From UBA5794 sp963714375 (GTDB lineage: Bacteria > Actinomycetota > Acidimicrobiia > Spongiisociales > UBA5794), in the NCBI GenBank assembly GCA_963714375.1, contig CAVQOG010000002.1, forward strand, positions 62,001 to 126,000: a stretch of 64,000 nucleotides of DNA. Direction: 5' to 3'. Below, piece by piece: positions 1 through 8,961 of the stretch. Numbering within the stretch: the stretch's first letter is position 1; the number at the start of each line of letters is the position of its first letter. The notes below the pieces were generated by a model. That model saw only the letters and a list, made by a program, of their open reading frames with translations. It was not told the origin of the DNA and ran no database searches. The translations under genes and the position numbers were made by a program.

Positions 1-181
1 CGGGGACAAGGACACTTAGTCCAGCAGCGACCCAGGGTCTGTAGCGTGACGGCGTGTGATGCTGGGCACCATTGATGTCATCCGTTTCGGGAGCATCATT
101 GTTCGTCATCCGTCACCTCCTCTCCCCGGCTTCATCCATGGAAAAGTACCCGCCACACCGTGTATCGATGACATCACACTG

Positions 182-229
182 CATCCAGAATCAGACACTG
201 CATCCAGAATCAGACACTGCATTCAGAAT
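182..229. repeat. 19-bp tandem repeat at the 3' end of the LCP gene
   Basis: A 19-base unit starting CATCCAGAATCAGACACTG occurs twice in full (182-200, 201-219) and about half a third time (220-229, with one C to T change). It overlaps the last codons and stop of the minus-strand LCP gene, so the repeat writes the extreme C-terminus of that protein. The bases before it (1-181) show no convincing gene. Confidence 0.8.
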
Positions 230-1799
230 CCTCGCCTGAATCAAAGGACGTAGTGGCCGTGGCGTTGAATGCCACCTTCACCATTGCTTGGATTCGGGCA
301 AGATCCGGGGTCGGCTTCCCGCGGAAGTCAAGTACGGGTGTGTAGAACGGAGGTACAAAGCCGACAGTCGCGATGTCGTCGAAATCCAGTGACGCTGTGT
401 TCTCGAGAAGTGTTGGGAGATAGCTGAGCGGGATATCGGTCTTGACACTGCTCGCCATTGCTTTTGAGAGATTGGAGAATCGGGTCAGGATCGTCGTTGG
501 TGTTGCTTTCGCTGCCACGGCCTTGAGTAGACATCGTTGGCGCTCCATGCGGACATAGTCGTTGCTCGATCGACGTTCTCTGACATATCCGAGGGCATCG
601 AGGCCGTTGAGGTGACGCCAACCGCGTCCGACTTGGACCGTGTGCCATTCGTCGCCCTCCCTCGTTGGGGACATCTCAATCGACACATAACGCTCCACAT
701 ACACATCGACACCGCCAAGAGCGTCGACGACGTTCACGAACCCTCGCATGTTCACGAACGCGTAGTAATCGATCTCGAATCCGAGCATGATCTCGAGTGT
801 GTCGCGCAGCGCCGCCAAACCGGGTTCGCGCTCATTCGGGTAGGTCTCGGTCCACTGGCGGGTGAACGGATAGATCGCATTGATCTGGTCGGGGAAGCAA
901 TGGCACGGAACGAATTGGTCCGGCTCTCCGTCGCCGTCCTCGTCGGTCCATGCCCTGCGTTCTGCCCAGGGTGTCAGCTGCTTTTCGAGATCGACGAACG
1001 CCGTGGACCAGCGGTCAGGAAGCGGGGCATGGGTCATGTTCCGAGGAATACCGAAGATCGCAGCCTTTCCTGTGGCGATATCGAATGTCGCGACGTTGAT
1101 CGAGTCAGTGCGAGAGCCAGACCGCCCAGGCCCTCCATCTCCTCCAGCCAGCAGGATTGCGATTCGGCCGTCACCATCGGCATTGCGGTCAAAGGGGTCG
1201 CCTCCTTGCCGATCTCGGGTCGGTACGAATCCGATGTCATCGGTGGCATCTTCAGCACCGATGGGGCTCGGATCGAACCGCTCGACACCGGGCACGAACG
1301 CTGGTTCAACAACAACCGGGTCGGGCACCGTCGGAAGAACCTTCTCGTCGAGATGCGGATCGTCATCTTCGAACACGAACGGCTGTGGTTCGGCACTCAC
1401 ATCGGCAACGAATACCTCATCAAGTGCGTGAGCTGCATCGAGGGTGTATTGGGCAACCACAAGATGCGGAAGTGCGACAGCTGTGCAAAGCCCAGCCACA
1501 ATCGCGATCTTCCACCATGTCCGTGAACCAGTACCCAGAGAAAAGGCATCGGTCACGGCAAAGACACGCCATATGACAACGACAAGGTTGATGATCAGGA
1601 TCGACTTGAGCACGGTGGGACGAATGGCGTATCCAACGAGGTCGAATGCCGAAAGGTCGAGGATGAACAAGCTTGCTATCACACCCACGGCGATCGGTAG
1701 CGCATAGAGCGCGGCGCGGCGCCATCGACCCATGTAGCCCTGCCCGAGACCTGGGATCAAAGCTGATAGAAATGCGGCAATCACACCGTTGTTCTTCAA
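210..1799 (-). CDS. LCP (LytR-CpsA-Psr) family wall-polymer transferase
   Basis: LCP proteins transfer undecaprenyl-linked polymers onto peptidoglycan on the outer face of the membrane. The protein has an N-terminal hydrophobic block of several membrane segments (about residues 8-125) beginning with a small LIPGLGQGYMGRWRRA signature seen in short membrane domains. An acidic, Pro-rich stretch follows, then the LCP domain (about 210-420) with the RTDSINVATFD and GIPRNM motifs and a later basic YVRERRSSNDYVRMERQR pattern typical of the family. The start is taken at TTG 1799, which has AGAGGA just upstream; an in-frame TTG at 1838 would add 13 residues but has no visible ribosome site. The product would be about 529 residues. 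It is transcribed divergently from typA. The multi-segment N-terminus is longer than the single anchor of many LCP proteins. Confidence 0.85.
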   Translation of the reverse strand: MKNNGVIAAFLSALIPGLGQGYMGRWRRAALYALPIAVGVIASLFILDLSAFDLVGYAIRPTVLKSILIINLVVVIWRVFAVTDAFSLGTGSRTWWKIAIVAGLCTAVALPHLVVAQYTLDAAHALDEVFVADVSAEPQPFVFEDDDPHLDEKVLPTVPDPVVVEPAFVPGVERFDPSPIGAEDATDDIGFVPTRDRQGGDPFDRNADGDGRIAILLAGGDGGPGRSGSRTDSINVATFDIATGKAAIFGIPRNMTHAPLPDRWSTAFVDLEKQLTPWAERRAWTDEDGDGEPDQFVPCHCFPDQINAIYPFTRQWTETYPNEREPGLAALRDTLEIMLGFEIDYYAFVNMRGFVNVVDALGGVDVYVERYVSIEMSPTREGDEWHTVQVGRGWRHLNGLDALGYVRERRSSNDYVRMERQRCLLKAVAAKATPTTILTRFSNLSKAMASSVKTDIPLSYLPTLLENTASLDFDDIATVGFVPPFYTPVLDFRGKPTPDLARIQAMVKVAFNATATTSFDSGEDSECSV

Positions 1800-1855
1800 G
1801 CCGTCCTCTCGTTCCTTTGCTATCTCAAGCCTACGCAATGCGCCATGTTGTGCGT

Positions 1856-2030
1856 ATCGGATTACCGATTACCGACCACCGATGACCGATCTCAGAAAGC
1901 AGACGTCGGAAGTCAGATGACCAACACGTGGAGTCCCGCAGGCTGGACTCTTGATTTCTCAGGTCGGTCATCGGAGTACGGTCATCGGATATCGGATATC
2001 GGTCATCGGTCATCGGAAGGGGCGAGCGAA
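1856..2030. repeat. Composite GTCATCGG-type repeat upstream of typA
   Basis: The space between the LCP gene and typA is made almost wholly of direct and inverted copies of a unit close to CCGATGACCGAT / ATCGGTCATCGG. In the middle is a hairpin with arms GAGTCC (1931-1936) and GGACTC (1945-1950). The right part, ACGTGGAGTCC...GGACT...GTCGGTCATCGGAGTACGG, recurs in inverted orientation downstream of typA at 3885-3997. Confidence 0.8.
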
Positions 2031-2045
2031 GCTCGCATCACGCGA

Positions 2046-2051
2046 TACCCT
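2046..2051 (+). promoter_or_regulatory. Putative -10 box for a leaderless typA transcript
   Basis: TACCCT lies exactly six bases before the ATG at 2058, the TANNNT-N6/7-start arrangement of leaderless actinobacterial mRNAs. No Shine-Dalgarno sequence is visible before this ATG. No clear -35 was found. Confidence 0.45.
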
Positions 2052-2057
2052 CGCACC

Positions 2058-3878
2058 ATGCCCCACGAACCTATCCGTAACGTCGCGCTCATCGCGCATG
2101 TCGATCATGGCAAAACCACCCTCGTTGATGGGCTCCTTCGCGCCGCGGGTGTTTTCGCAGACCATGAGAAGCCAGTCGAGCGAATCATGGACTCTGATGA
2201 CCAGGAGCGGGAGCGAGGGATCACGATCCTCGCCAAGGCGGCGTCGATCGTTTGGCATGGCGTCAAGATCAATCTGGTCGATACCCCGGGGCACGCCGAT
2301 TTCGGTGGCGAAGTTGAGCGAGCACTTGCCCTGGTCGATGGCGTACTGCTCCTCGTTGACGCTGCCGAGGGTCCAATGCCCCAAACTCGCTACGTGCTTT
2401 CCAAAGCGCTTGCACTCTCTCTGCCTGTCGTTGTCGTGGTGAACAAGGTGGATCGACCCGACGCTCGGCCAGTAGCGGTAGTCGACGAGATCTACGAACT
2501 GTTCTTCGACCTCGACGCAAGGGAAGATCAAATCGAGTTTCCGATTGTGTCGGCCGTCGCCCGCAACCGGGTCTCAGTCCGAGGTATCGGCATGCCGGAC
2601 GATGACGCCACTCTGGCACCAATTCTTGATGCAATCATCGAAACCATTCCCGAGCCAGGCGGGGATGCTTCCGCTCCGGTTCAAGCGATCGTCACCAGCC
2701 TCGATGCAAGCGACTATCTGGGTCGACTCGCGATCGGTCGAGTGATACGAGGAACGCTGGTTGCCGGCGCACCGATCGCTCTGCTCCAAGGCGACGGCAT
2801 CCCTCCCGTCACGCGCAGGCTTGGACAACTGATGGGGTTCGTCGATCTTGGCCGTATCGATGTAACCGAGAGGACTGCGGGCGATCTCTTCGTTGTTGCA
2901 GGATTCCCTGAGGTGCAGATCGGTGACACATTCTCAGATCCAGAGACCATCGAGGCCCTCCCACGGCTCGAGGTTGACGAGCCAGTACTCACGATGACCT
3001 TTGGTGTCAACACCTCGCCTCTCGCTGGCACCGAGGGCACGTATGTCACATCACGACAAATCAAGGAACGCCTCGACAAGGAAGTGCTCGGCAACGTCTC
3101 GATCCGTATCGGCGAAACAGCCTCACCCGAAGTCATCGAAGTCGCTGGTCGTGGGGAACTGCAGCTCGCGGTGCTGATTGAATCGATGCGCCGCGAGGGT
3201 TATGAACTGCAGGTCTCACGACCTGAGGTCATCGTCAAGGTGATCGACGGCAAGGAACATGAACCCCTTGAGACCGTCACCGTCGATGTTCCAGACGAGT
3301 ACGTCGGTGCTGTCACGCAGGCGGTCGCACCACGAAAGGGTCGCATCGCCCAACTGAACCCAGGTGAGCACGGCAGAACGATCATTGCGTTCACTGCACC
3401 TTCACGCGGACTCCTTGGGTTGCGTTCCCAGCTGATGACAATGACGCGGGGCACCGCCCTTGTCCATATGCACCATGAAGGTTGGGTGCCGTGGGTTGGG
3501 GAACTCCCCCACCGACATGGAGGGGCAATGGTCGCTGACCGTCGAGGCACCTCGACGGGTTTTGCGCTCGACAACCTCCAGAAACGTGGCGAAATGTTCA
3601 TAGATGCCGGCGTTGAGGTGTACGAAGGCATGATCATCGGAGAGGCATCGCGACCAGAGAACATGGTCGTAAACGTCACAAAGGGCAAGCAGCTCACCAA
3701 CATTCGTACGCACTCCACCGACGATGCAATCAAGCTCAAGCCACCACGCGATATGGGTCTGGAACCAGCAATCGAGTGGATCGCGGCCGATGAACTCGTT
3801 GAGATAACACCTCAGTCCATACGGATACGCAAGAAGCTGCTCACCGAGCCCGAGCGGAAGAGGGCGAAGACGAAGTAG
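2058..3878 (+). CDS. typA: Ribosome-binding GTPase TypA/BipA
   Basis: TypA is a translational GTPase of the EF-G superfamily that binds the ribosome and helps assembly or stress adaptation in the cytoplasm. The product from ATG 2058 is 606 residues, the usual family length. Visible are G1 AHVDHGKTTL (residues 13-22), switch region with RERGITI, G3 DTPGHADF, G4 NKVDRPDA, then the beta-barrel, EF-G III/V-like domains and the BipA-specific C-terminal domain ending in a basic tail. Reading the frame further upstream would run through repeat DNA (1856-2030), so ATG 2058 is chosen; its first residues match the family start. It is flanked on both sides by inverted copies of an intergenic repeat. Confidence 0.97.
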   Translation: MPHEPIRNVALIAHVDHGKTTLVDGLLRAAGVFADHEKPVERIMDSDDQERERGITILAKAASIVWHGVKINLVDTPGHADFGGEVERALALVDGVLLLVDAAEGPMPQTRYVLSKALALSLPVVVVVNKVDRPDARPVAVVDEIYELFFDLDAREDQIEFPIVSAVARNRVSVRGIGMPDDDATLAPILDAIIETIPEPGGDASAPVQAIVTSLDASDYLGRLAIGRVIRGTLVAGAPIALLQGDGIPPVTRRLGQLMGFVDLGRIDVTERTAGDLFVVAGFPEVQIGDTFSDPETIEALPRLEVDEPVLTMTFGVNTSPLAGTEGTYVTSRQIKERLDKEVLGNVSIRIGETASPEVIEVAGRGELQLAVLIESMRREGYELQVSRPEVIVKVIDGKEHEPLETVTVDVPDEYVGAVTQAVAPRKGRIAQLNPGEHGRTIIAFTAPSRGLLGLRSQLMTMTRGTALVHMHHEGWVPWVGELPHRHGGAMVADRRGTSTGFALDNLQKRGEMFIDAGVEVYEGMIIGEASRPENMVVNVTKGKQLTNIRTHSTDDAIKLKPPRDMGLEPAIEWIAADELVEITPQSIRIRKKLLTEPERKRAKTK

Positions 3879-3884
3879 CCGCTG

Positions 3885-3997
3885 CGACATCCGATGACCG
3901 ATGACCGTACTCCGATGACCGATCTGAAGTCAAAGTCCAGCTTGCTGGTGGACTCCACGTATCGGTTGTCGGTCATCGGTCATCGGTTATCGGACTT
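3885..3997. repeat. Composite GTCATCGG-type repeat downstream of typA
   Basis: The spacer between typA and the convergent parvulin gene consists of CCGATGACCGATGACCGTAC, a hairpin with arms AGTCCA (3934-3939) and TGGACT (3949-3954), then CACGTATCGG and repeated GGTCATCGG units. Its reverse complement matches the right half of the element at 1856-2030, including the order hairpin, then GTCATCGGAGTACGGTCATCGG. Confidence 0.8.
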
Positions 3998-3998
3998 C

Positions 3999-4904
3999 CT
4001 AGGTCGCTGGTAGAACCTGGGGGGATGGGTCTGTCACCCAGACGCCGACATTGTCTGCAACGACAACATTCGCCGCCTCAACCGATGCGATAAACCAGGC
4101 GTCCACGGCTCCATACTTGGCGGTCGAGTCGAGGTATTCGAGAACGGCGTCTTCGTCGGCGGTTGTCCGGGAGGACACCAAGATGATGTGGTATCCGTAC
4201 TCAGACTCAACCGGTTCGGTTGGTGTACCGATCTCGGCGTTCATGGTAGCTTCAGCAAACTCGGCAACAAAGCCTGACGGTGCAACACAGCCGAGGTCGC
4301 CAGCGTTGGCGCCGGACTGCGTGTCGATGGACAGCTCAGTGGCGAGCTCCCCGAAATCCTCGCCGTCGTCGAGCCGTGTCATCACAGCCTCAGCCTCTTC
4401 AATGGTTGCAACGAGGATATGGGCTGAACACACCTCGGTCCAGTCGAGCAGGGACTCGGCCAGTTCAGCGGCGGCGTCGTCCGCGGTCGGCTTCGTATAG
4501 TCGTCTGCGAACTCATCCTCGATGGCTTGCTGGATGATGAGCTGGCGGGCGTAGAGACGAATCCCCGCTTCAGACGCGTTCGCCGACACGAGATACTCGT
4601 CGAGAGTCGCTGTGGGCGAGAAGTCAGCGACGAGCTCGTTGACTCGTGCGTCGATCTCTTCCTCCGTCGGATCAATGGCGAACTCCGCAGCGGCTGCCTG
4701 CTCAACAGCCTCCCATTGGATTGCGACCCCGAGAAAGCGCAGGAAGTCGGCATCAGTAACAGGATTATCGGTGGCTCGGACCATGTTCTCAACACCGGCC
4801 CGTGTGATGTCAGCGTCTCCGACGGATGCAACCACGGACGAGGAACTGGAGCATGCGGCAGCCGTGATTGCCACGGCACCGACAACAAGCATGAGACGTT
4901 TCAT
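3999..4904 (-). CDS. Parvulin-type peptidyl-prolyl isomerase lipoprotein
   Basis: This is a secreted foldase of the SurA/PrsA kind, acting on the outer face of the membrane. The N-terminus MKRLMLVVGAVAITAAACSS is a lipoprotein signal with lipobox TAAAC. Residues about 25-140 form a SurA-N-like helical region. The PpiC rotamase domain spans about 158-245, with CSAHILV, GEDFGELATELSID, GDLGCV and GYHIILV motifs. It is about 301 residues, normal for actinobacterial members. An AAAGG stretch precedes the ATG. It lies convergent to typA, separated by the repeat element at 3885-3997. The substrate proteins cannot be told from sequence. Confidence 0.9.
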   Translation of the reverse strand: MKRLMLVVGAVAITAAACSSSSSVVASVGDADITRAGVENMVRATDNPVTDADFLRFLGVAIQWEAVEQAAAAEFAIDPTEEEIDARVNELVADFSPTATLDEYLVSANASEAGIRLYARQLIIQQAIEDEFADDYTKPTADDAAAELAESLLDWTEVCSAHILVATIEEAEAVMTRLDDGEDFGELATELSIDTQSGANAGDLGCVAPSGFVAEFAEATMNAEIGTPTEPVESEYGYHIILVSSRTTADEDAVLEYLDSTAKYGAVDAWFIASVEAANVVVADNVGVWVTDPSPQVLPAT

Positions 4905-5049
4905 TTTTGGGATGACCTTTCAGATGTGTGCGTGCAAGGCTATGGAGACCAGCTGCTTAGGGCACGGATCGCACGTGAGAATCTCATGAACGTGCCAAGT
5001 GCTGCACATCCGGTGCCATTCGATAGGCTCGCACCCAACAGGAGGCGTT

Positions 5050-6432
5050 GTGACCGCATCGGCACGCATGAGCGACATACCCGCATCGGCACCGGTTGTG
5101 GTCTGCGGGGCAGGTGTCGCAGGGATATCGACAGCCTTCCACCTGACACGACTTGGCATCCACGATGTCGTTGTGCTGGACTCGCGCCCTCCACTCACCT
5201 TGACCTCGGACAAATCCACCGAGTGCTACCGCAACTGGTGGCCGACGCCACACATGGTTGCGCTGATGTCACGCTCGATCGACCTCCTCGAGGCGTACGC
5301 GGACGAATCAAACAACCGCTTCTCTCTGAGTCGGCGCGGGTACCTCTACGTTACGGCCGACACATCGGAATTGGAGAGGATGGCATCGGACGCAGACCAC
5401 ATCTCTGGCCTTGGTGCGGGACCTGTACGAACACACCAGACCACGTCTGCAACCTATGAGCCAGCTGCCCTCGATGGGTACGCGTCAAGCCTCACGGGAG
5501 CCGACCTCTTCAGATCGGGTGAGGCACTCCGAGACGCATTCGGATTTGTAGGAGAGAGTGCCGTCGGGGGAATCCACGTACGCCGCGCCGGGTGGCTGTC
5601 GGCCCACCAGCTCGGAACTTGGATGCTGGAGGAAGCAGTCGCTGCTGGAGCGCTATTCGTCACGGGTGAGATCACCGGTGTGCGGACGGACAAGACCGGG
5701 ATCTCGTCAGTGGTCGTTGACGGTGAGACGACGATCACTTGCACGTCCTTCATCAACGCTGCGGGTCCACTCGCCAGGTCCGTTGGACGTCTCGTTGGTG
5801 TGGAAGTACCCGTACACAGCGAGATCCATCAAAAGGTGTCGTTCAAGGACCACAAGGTTGGATTCGATCGGTCTGCACCGATGGTTATCTGGAGCGACCC
5901 CCAGCACATAGCGTGGTCAGGCGACGAGCGGGATTTCCTCATGGAGACTGGAAACGAATCACTCCTCGGGGAGCTTCCGCGGTTTGTCCACGGCAGACCC
6001 GAGGGCGGGGGGGATTCGCCATGGGCACTCGGGCTGTGGGAGCTGACACCGAACGTCACAGACACGCCGCAATGGCCGATCGAAGCCGATCCCCTGTACC
6101 CCGAGCTTGTCGTGCGTGGGCTGACCGCCATGCTCCCCGCGATGTCTGTGTACCGCGACGGCCTCCCTGAACACACCGTGGACGGTGGCTACTACACGAA
6201 GACAATTGACAACATTCCGCTCATCGGACCCATCGGACCCGAAGGATCCTTCATATGCGCTGCGTTGTCCGGGTACGGAATCATGGCAGCGTGCGCCGCC
6301 GGCGAACTCGCAGCCCTCCACGTCGTGGGCAGACCCCTCCCGGCTCACTCCGATGCCTTCCGAATCGAGCGACTCGAGGATCGGGAATACTTGCAAGAGA
6401 TCCGGAACGCAGGGACGAGTGGGCAGATTTAG
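5050..6432 (+). CDS. FAD-dependent oxidoreductase, DAO/sarcosine-oxidase-like
   Basis: The protein belongs to the D-amino-acid oxidase superfamily, cytoplasmic flavoenzymes that oxidise amines or secondary amino acids; the substrate is not clear. A Rossmann FAD motif VVVCGAGVAGISTA sits near the N-terminus, followed by HDVVVLDS. The C-terminal part has a GGYYTKTIDNIPLIGPIG stretch and SGYGIMAACAAGELAA, the closing FAD-binding region of the family. Length is about 460 residues. AGGAGG at 5040-5045 favours GTG 5050 as start, although only four bases separate them; ATG 5068 is the alternative and trims six residues. It stands alone between a divergent parvulin gene and repeat-rich DNA. Confidence 0.8.
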   Translation: MTASARMSDIPASAPVVVCGAGVAGISTAFHLTRLGIHDVVVLDSRPPLTLTSDKSTECYRNWWPTPHMVALMSRSIDLLEAYADESNNRFSLSRRGYLYVTADTSELERMASDADHISGLGAGPVRTHQTTSATYEPAALDGYASSLTGADLFRSGEALRDAFGFVGESAVGGIHVRRAGWLSAHQLGTWMLEEAVAAGALFVTGEITGVRTDKTGISSVVVDGETTITCTSFINAAGPLARSVGRLVGVEVPVHSEIHQKVSFKDHKVGFDRSAPMVIWSDPQHIAWSGDERDFLMETGNESLLGELPRFVHGRPEGGGDSPWALGLWELTPNVTDTPQWPIEADPLYPELVVRGLTAMLPAMSVYRDGLPEHTVDGGYYTKTIDNIPLIGPIGPEGSFICAALSGYGIMAACAAGELAALHVVGRPLPAHSDAFRIERLEDREYLQEIRNAGTSGQI

Positions 6433-6798
6433 AGCATTTGGGCGTTGGGCGTTAGACGTTTGGCGTTGAATAAGGGTTAAGCGTTGGTGCAGCAACATCC
6501 GTCCGCCGCAAGTGGGAGGACGGGATCGGATCCATCACCATCCCCCTTCAGTGGGGAGAAACGAACGCAGCGAGTTAGGGGGGCACAAGAAAGACGTCCA
6601 GTAGCGGTTGTGGAACCTTGCCGGCTTCTCACGGTGCCGAGCCCCCTGCTCCTCGCAAGCGAGGGGACGGTTCAAGAAGGACAAGCCCGGAAGGGCCGGG
6701 TCCCCCCTTTGAAGGGGGACGTTTGCACCGGGAACCCGCCGGGGCGTGTTATGCGTCATATCCGTACGTCATAGACTCTAAGAAACGAGGAGCAGACC
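6433..6798. other. Non-coding spacer with short repeats and GC hairpins
   Basis: No convincing gene lies in these 366 bases. Positions 6436-6486 hold imperfect copies of GGGCGTT/GGCGTT. From about 6530 come parts of the C-run element described at 18970 and 49487: CCCCCTTCAGTGGGGAG (6540 region), AGGGGGGCAC, and an inverted repeat with arms GTCCCCC and GGGGGAC at 6700-6720. The last is a plausible terminator-like hairpin, without a T-run. The SIMPL gene's ribosome site GAGGAG (6787-6792) closes the spacer. Confidence 0.6.
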
Positions 6799-7542
6799 TT
6801 GAAGAAGACCACCATTGTCGTCGCCATAGCGGCACTTGCTATCGCCGTTTCGGCGTGCACACCGTCGGTCACGGTCGAATCACCGAATGCACCGTCCGAG
6901 ATCGCGCCGTCTGGCATCTCCGTGAGTGGCATCGGTGAGGTCACTGGCACACCGGACACGCTGACAATGTCATTTGGTGTCTCCGTCATGCGCGACTCCG
7001 TGTCAGAAGCAGTCGCCGTCGCAGCCGAGAAGGCTGAGGCCGTCATCGATTCGCTGAAAGCGAACGGTGTTGCCGAGGAGGACATCCAGACGGCGAACTA
7101 CTCCGTGTATCCGCAGTACGACTGGAGCAACAACACCCAACAGTTCACTGGCTACCAAGTGAACAACTCGGTAATTGCGAAGATCAGGGATCTCGATTCC
7201 GCTGGAACCGTCATCGATGGTGCAACCGCCGCAGGTGGAGACGAGACAACGGTGAGCGGGGTGTCATTCTCGATCGAGGACAACGACGCACTCATCGAGG
7301 CAGCACGCGAGGCCGCGTGGAACGATGCGAAACAGAAAGCCGAACAGCTCGCATCGCTGGCTGGTGTGACCCTCGGAGATCCAATATCGGTATCTGAGAC
7401 CTTTGCCCCCAGTCCCCAACCATTTGCCTACGACGAGATCGCCTTTGCACAGGCCGATGGCGCCGAGTTCGCCACTCCAATCAATGCGGGTGAACAGCAG
7501 GTCGCGGTCTCGCTCTCCGTCCAGTTCTCCATCCAGAATTGA
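6799..7542 (+). CDS. SIMPL-domain (DUF541) lipoprotein
   Basis: SIMPL proteins are extracytoplasmic proteins of poorly known role (the family includes E. coli YggE, linked to oxidative stress). The TTG start at 6799 is preceded by GAGGAG at good distance. The N-terminus MKKTTIVVAIAALAIAVSAC is a lipoprotein signal with lipobox AVSAC. The rest is the SIMPL domain: ISVSGIGEVTGTPDTL at its start, the middle TANYSVYPQYDW, and the AREAAWNDAKQKAEQLASLAGVTLG-like helix broken here into its first part, AREAAWNDAKQKAEQLA, then the closing PINAGEQQVAVSLSVQF. Length of 247 residues is typical. A strong inverted repeat follows the stop. Confidence 0.9.
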   Translation: MKKTTIVVAIAALAIAVSACTPSVTVESPNAPSEIAPSGISVSGIGEVTGTPDTLTMSFGVSVMRDSVSEAVAVAAEKAEAVIDSLKANGVAEEDIQTANYSVYPQYDWSNNTQQFTGYQVNNSVIAKIRDLDSAGTVIDGATAAGGDETTVSGVSFSIEDNDALIEAAREAAWNDAKQKAEQLASLAGVTLGDPISVSETFAPSPQPFAYDEIAFAQADGAEFATPINAGEQQVAVSLSVQFSIQN

Positions 7543-7560
7543 CCAAAATGACCCTCCAAG

Positions 7561-7615
7561 CGCGTACCCAGGGTATGAACCCACCCTCACGGTGGGTTCA
7601 TACCCTGGGTACGCG
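7561..7615. repeat. Perfect inverted repeat, 25-bp arms
   Basis: Left arm 7561-7585 and right arm 7591-7615 are exact reverse complements, with loop CTCAC. It begins 18 bases after the SIMPL stop and could end that transcript as a hairpin, but no T-run follows. A 25-base stretch covering one arm recurs at 27756-27780, so it is also a dispersed sequence. Confidence 0.9.
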
Positions 7616-7738
7616 CGATTGGTGTGGACCAGATGCGACGAACGGTGACCGCAGGTATGGTGTGGGCGAGATCCGTATCGCTCTGGCAATCAGGGCGGCA
7701 CGACTGGGTAGCCGCCGTTTGGCGGAGCAGGGAGCGAT

Positions 7739-8299
7739 ATGAGACCTGTGAGATTGACCTTCGCGGTCGGACTTCTCGCGCTCGTCGCTGCGGCGTGCAG
7801 CGGTGCACCCGCCGTTGACAGCACAACCACGACGACTGTCGTCTTTACGTCGACTTCGGATGCGGGAACGACATCGACAACAACGTCAAGCACAACGACA
7901 ACCACCACCCAACCGAGCCTCGGCGCCACGGCAACGATCTTCCGCGTCCAGCAAGATCTCGCTGCACTCGGATTCTTTGATGGTCAGATTGATGGAATCG
8001 CAGGCGAGGAGACGCAAGCAGCGCTCAAAGCCTTCCAGACACAGCAAGGGATCGAAGCCGACGGTGAGTTCGGACCCAACACCGATGCAGCCCTCTACCC
8101 GCTCCTCATGAAGGACAAGGCCTACGTCGAAGGTCTCCAGGAGGACCTCACCGAGGCCGGTCTATACACCGGGCCAGTCGATGGCAGCTACGGCCAAGGA
8201 ACAAGGGCTGCTGTTGAGAAGCTCCAGGGTTCATGCGAAATCGAGCAAACCGGTGACATCGATATCGCGACTCGGATCTGCCTGGACGAAGCGGTTTAG
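7739..8299 (+). CDS. Peptidoglycan-binding-domain lipoprotein
   Basis: A 186-residue secreted protein likely held at the cell surface and bound to the wall. MRPVRLTFAVGLLALVAAAC is a lipoprotein signal with lipobox VAAAC. A low-complexity Thr/Ser tether (about residues 28-58, runs of TTTTT) follows. Two PG_binding_1-type repeats come next: about 66-122 (IFRVQQDLAALGFFDGQIDG, then TQAALKAFQTQQGIEADG) and about 128-180 (VEGLQEDLTEAGLYTGPVDG, TRAAVEKLQ). GGAGCG precedes ATG 7739. No catalytic domain is present, so an anchoring or sensing role is inferred. Confidence 0.85.
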   Translation: MRPVRLTFAVGLLALVAAACSGAPAVDSTTTTTVVFTSTSDAGTTSTTTSSTTTTTTQPSLGATATIFRVQQDLAALGFFDGQIDGIAGEETQAALKAFQTQQGIEADGEFGPNTDAALYPLLMKDKAYVEGLQEDLTEAGLYTGPVDGSYGQGTRAAVEKLQGSCEIEQTGDIDIATRICLDEAV

Positions 8300-8344
8300 A
8301 AGGCAGACATCAGACGTCAGATTTGATATGCAGTAGGCATCCTC

Positions 8345-8845
8345 ATGACACTCACGGCGGAACTCATCAATGCAGTCACTTGGAAGATCCCGAACGCGCT
8401 CGCTCTTGTCGGCTCGCGAGCAGGTGACGAGTGGAACGGCATGACGACGTCTTGGATCACGCAGGTGTCCCAAGAGCCGGTGCTCATCGGTATCGGCGTG
8501 GACACCGTAGCGATTACGCACCGGCTTATTGCCGACGGTGGAAGCTTCACCGTCAACTTGTGGGATGCGAAGAACACACGTCCGTTCGTGAAATTCTCGA
8601 AGCCAGCAACCAAGGACGGAATGACCCTCAACGGACTTCCGATCAGCGAGGGACAGACCGGCGCCCCGATCTTTGACGACGCCATTGCCTGGCTCGAATG
8701 CGTCGTCGTGAATCCGGTGCCATGTGGAACGCACACCTTCTTCATCGGTGAACTGGTTGCAGCTGGCATCAACGACGACGAGGCCATCCCAGCCTCGATG
8801 GCAGACACGCGCATGAAGTACGGAGGAACGCGAAGAGGGCATTGA
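8345..8845 (+). CDS. Flavin reductase-like FMN-binding protein
   Basis: A 166-residue protein of the flavin reductase-like split-barrel family, which binds FMN and often reduces free flavin for a partner oxygenase or acts in redox reactions. The opening WKIPNALALVGSRAGDEWNG, the GMTTSWITQVSQEPVLIGIG segment, and the closing AWLECVVVNPVPCGTHTFFI with GELVAAG match the family fold in order. No partner oxygenase is adjacent. Short GACGTC-like repeats flank it (8301-8325 and 8855-8900). The specific reaction is unknown. Confidence 0.8.
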   Translation: MTLTAELINAVTWKIPNALALVGSRAGDEWNGMTTSWITQVSQEPVLIGIGVDTVAITHRLIADGGSFTVNLWDAKNTRPFVKFSKPATKDGMTLNGLPISEGQTGAPIFDDAIAWLECVVVNPVPCGTHTFFIGELVAAGINDDEAIPASMADTRMKYGGTRRGH

Positions 8846-8854
8846 GGATGCGGG

Positions 8855-8945
8855 CATCCGATGACCGATGACCGATAGCGGATGGGTCCGGAGTTCAGAA
8901 GTCAGACACGCCCTCCCTTCAGGATGTGTCGAAGGCCGTCGTTTG
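8855..8945. repeat. Repeat-rich spacer before aceE
   Basis: CCGATGACCGATGACCGATAG (8862 region) belongs to the GTCATCGG family, followed by GTCAGACACGCCCTCCCTTCAGG, a degenerate piece of the C-run hairpin element. Nothing coding is seen here. Confidence 0.55.
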
Positions 8946-8961
8946 ACGTCAGATAGGTCTC

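Noticed and set aside
537..1526. 329-codon plus-strand open frame
   Set aside because: It is the antisense of the LCP gene, whose motifs are clear on the minus strand.
1845..2057. 71-codon upstream extension of typA
   Set aside because: The stretch is translated from repeat DNA and is absent from the TypA family; ATG 2058 begins the conserved protein.
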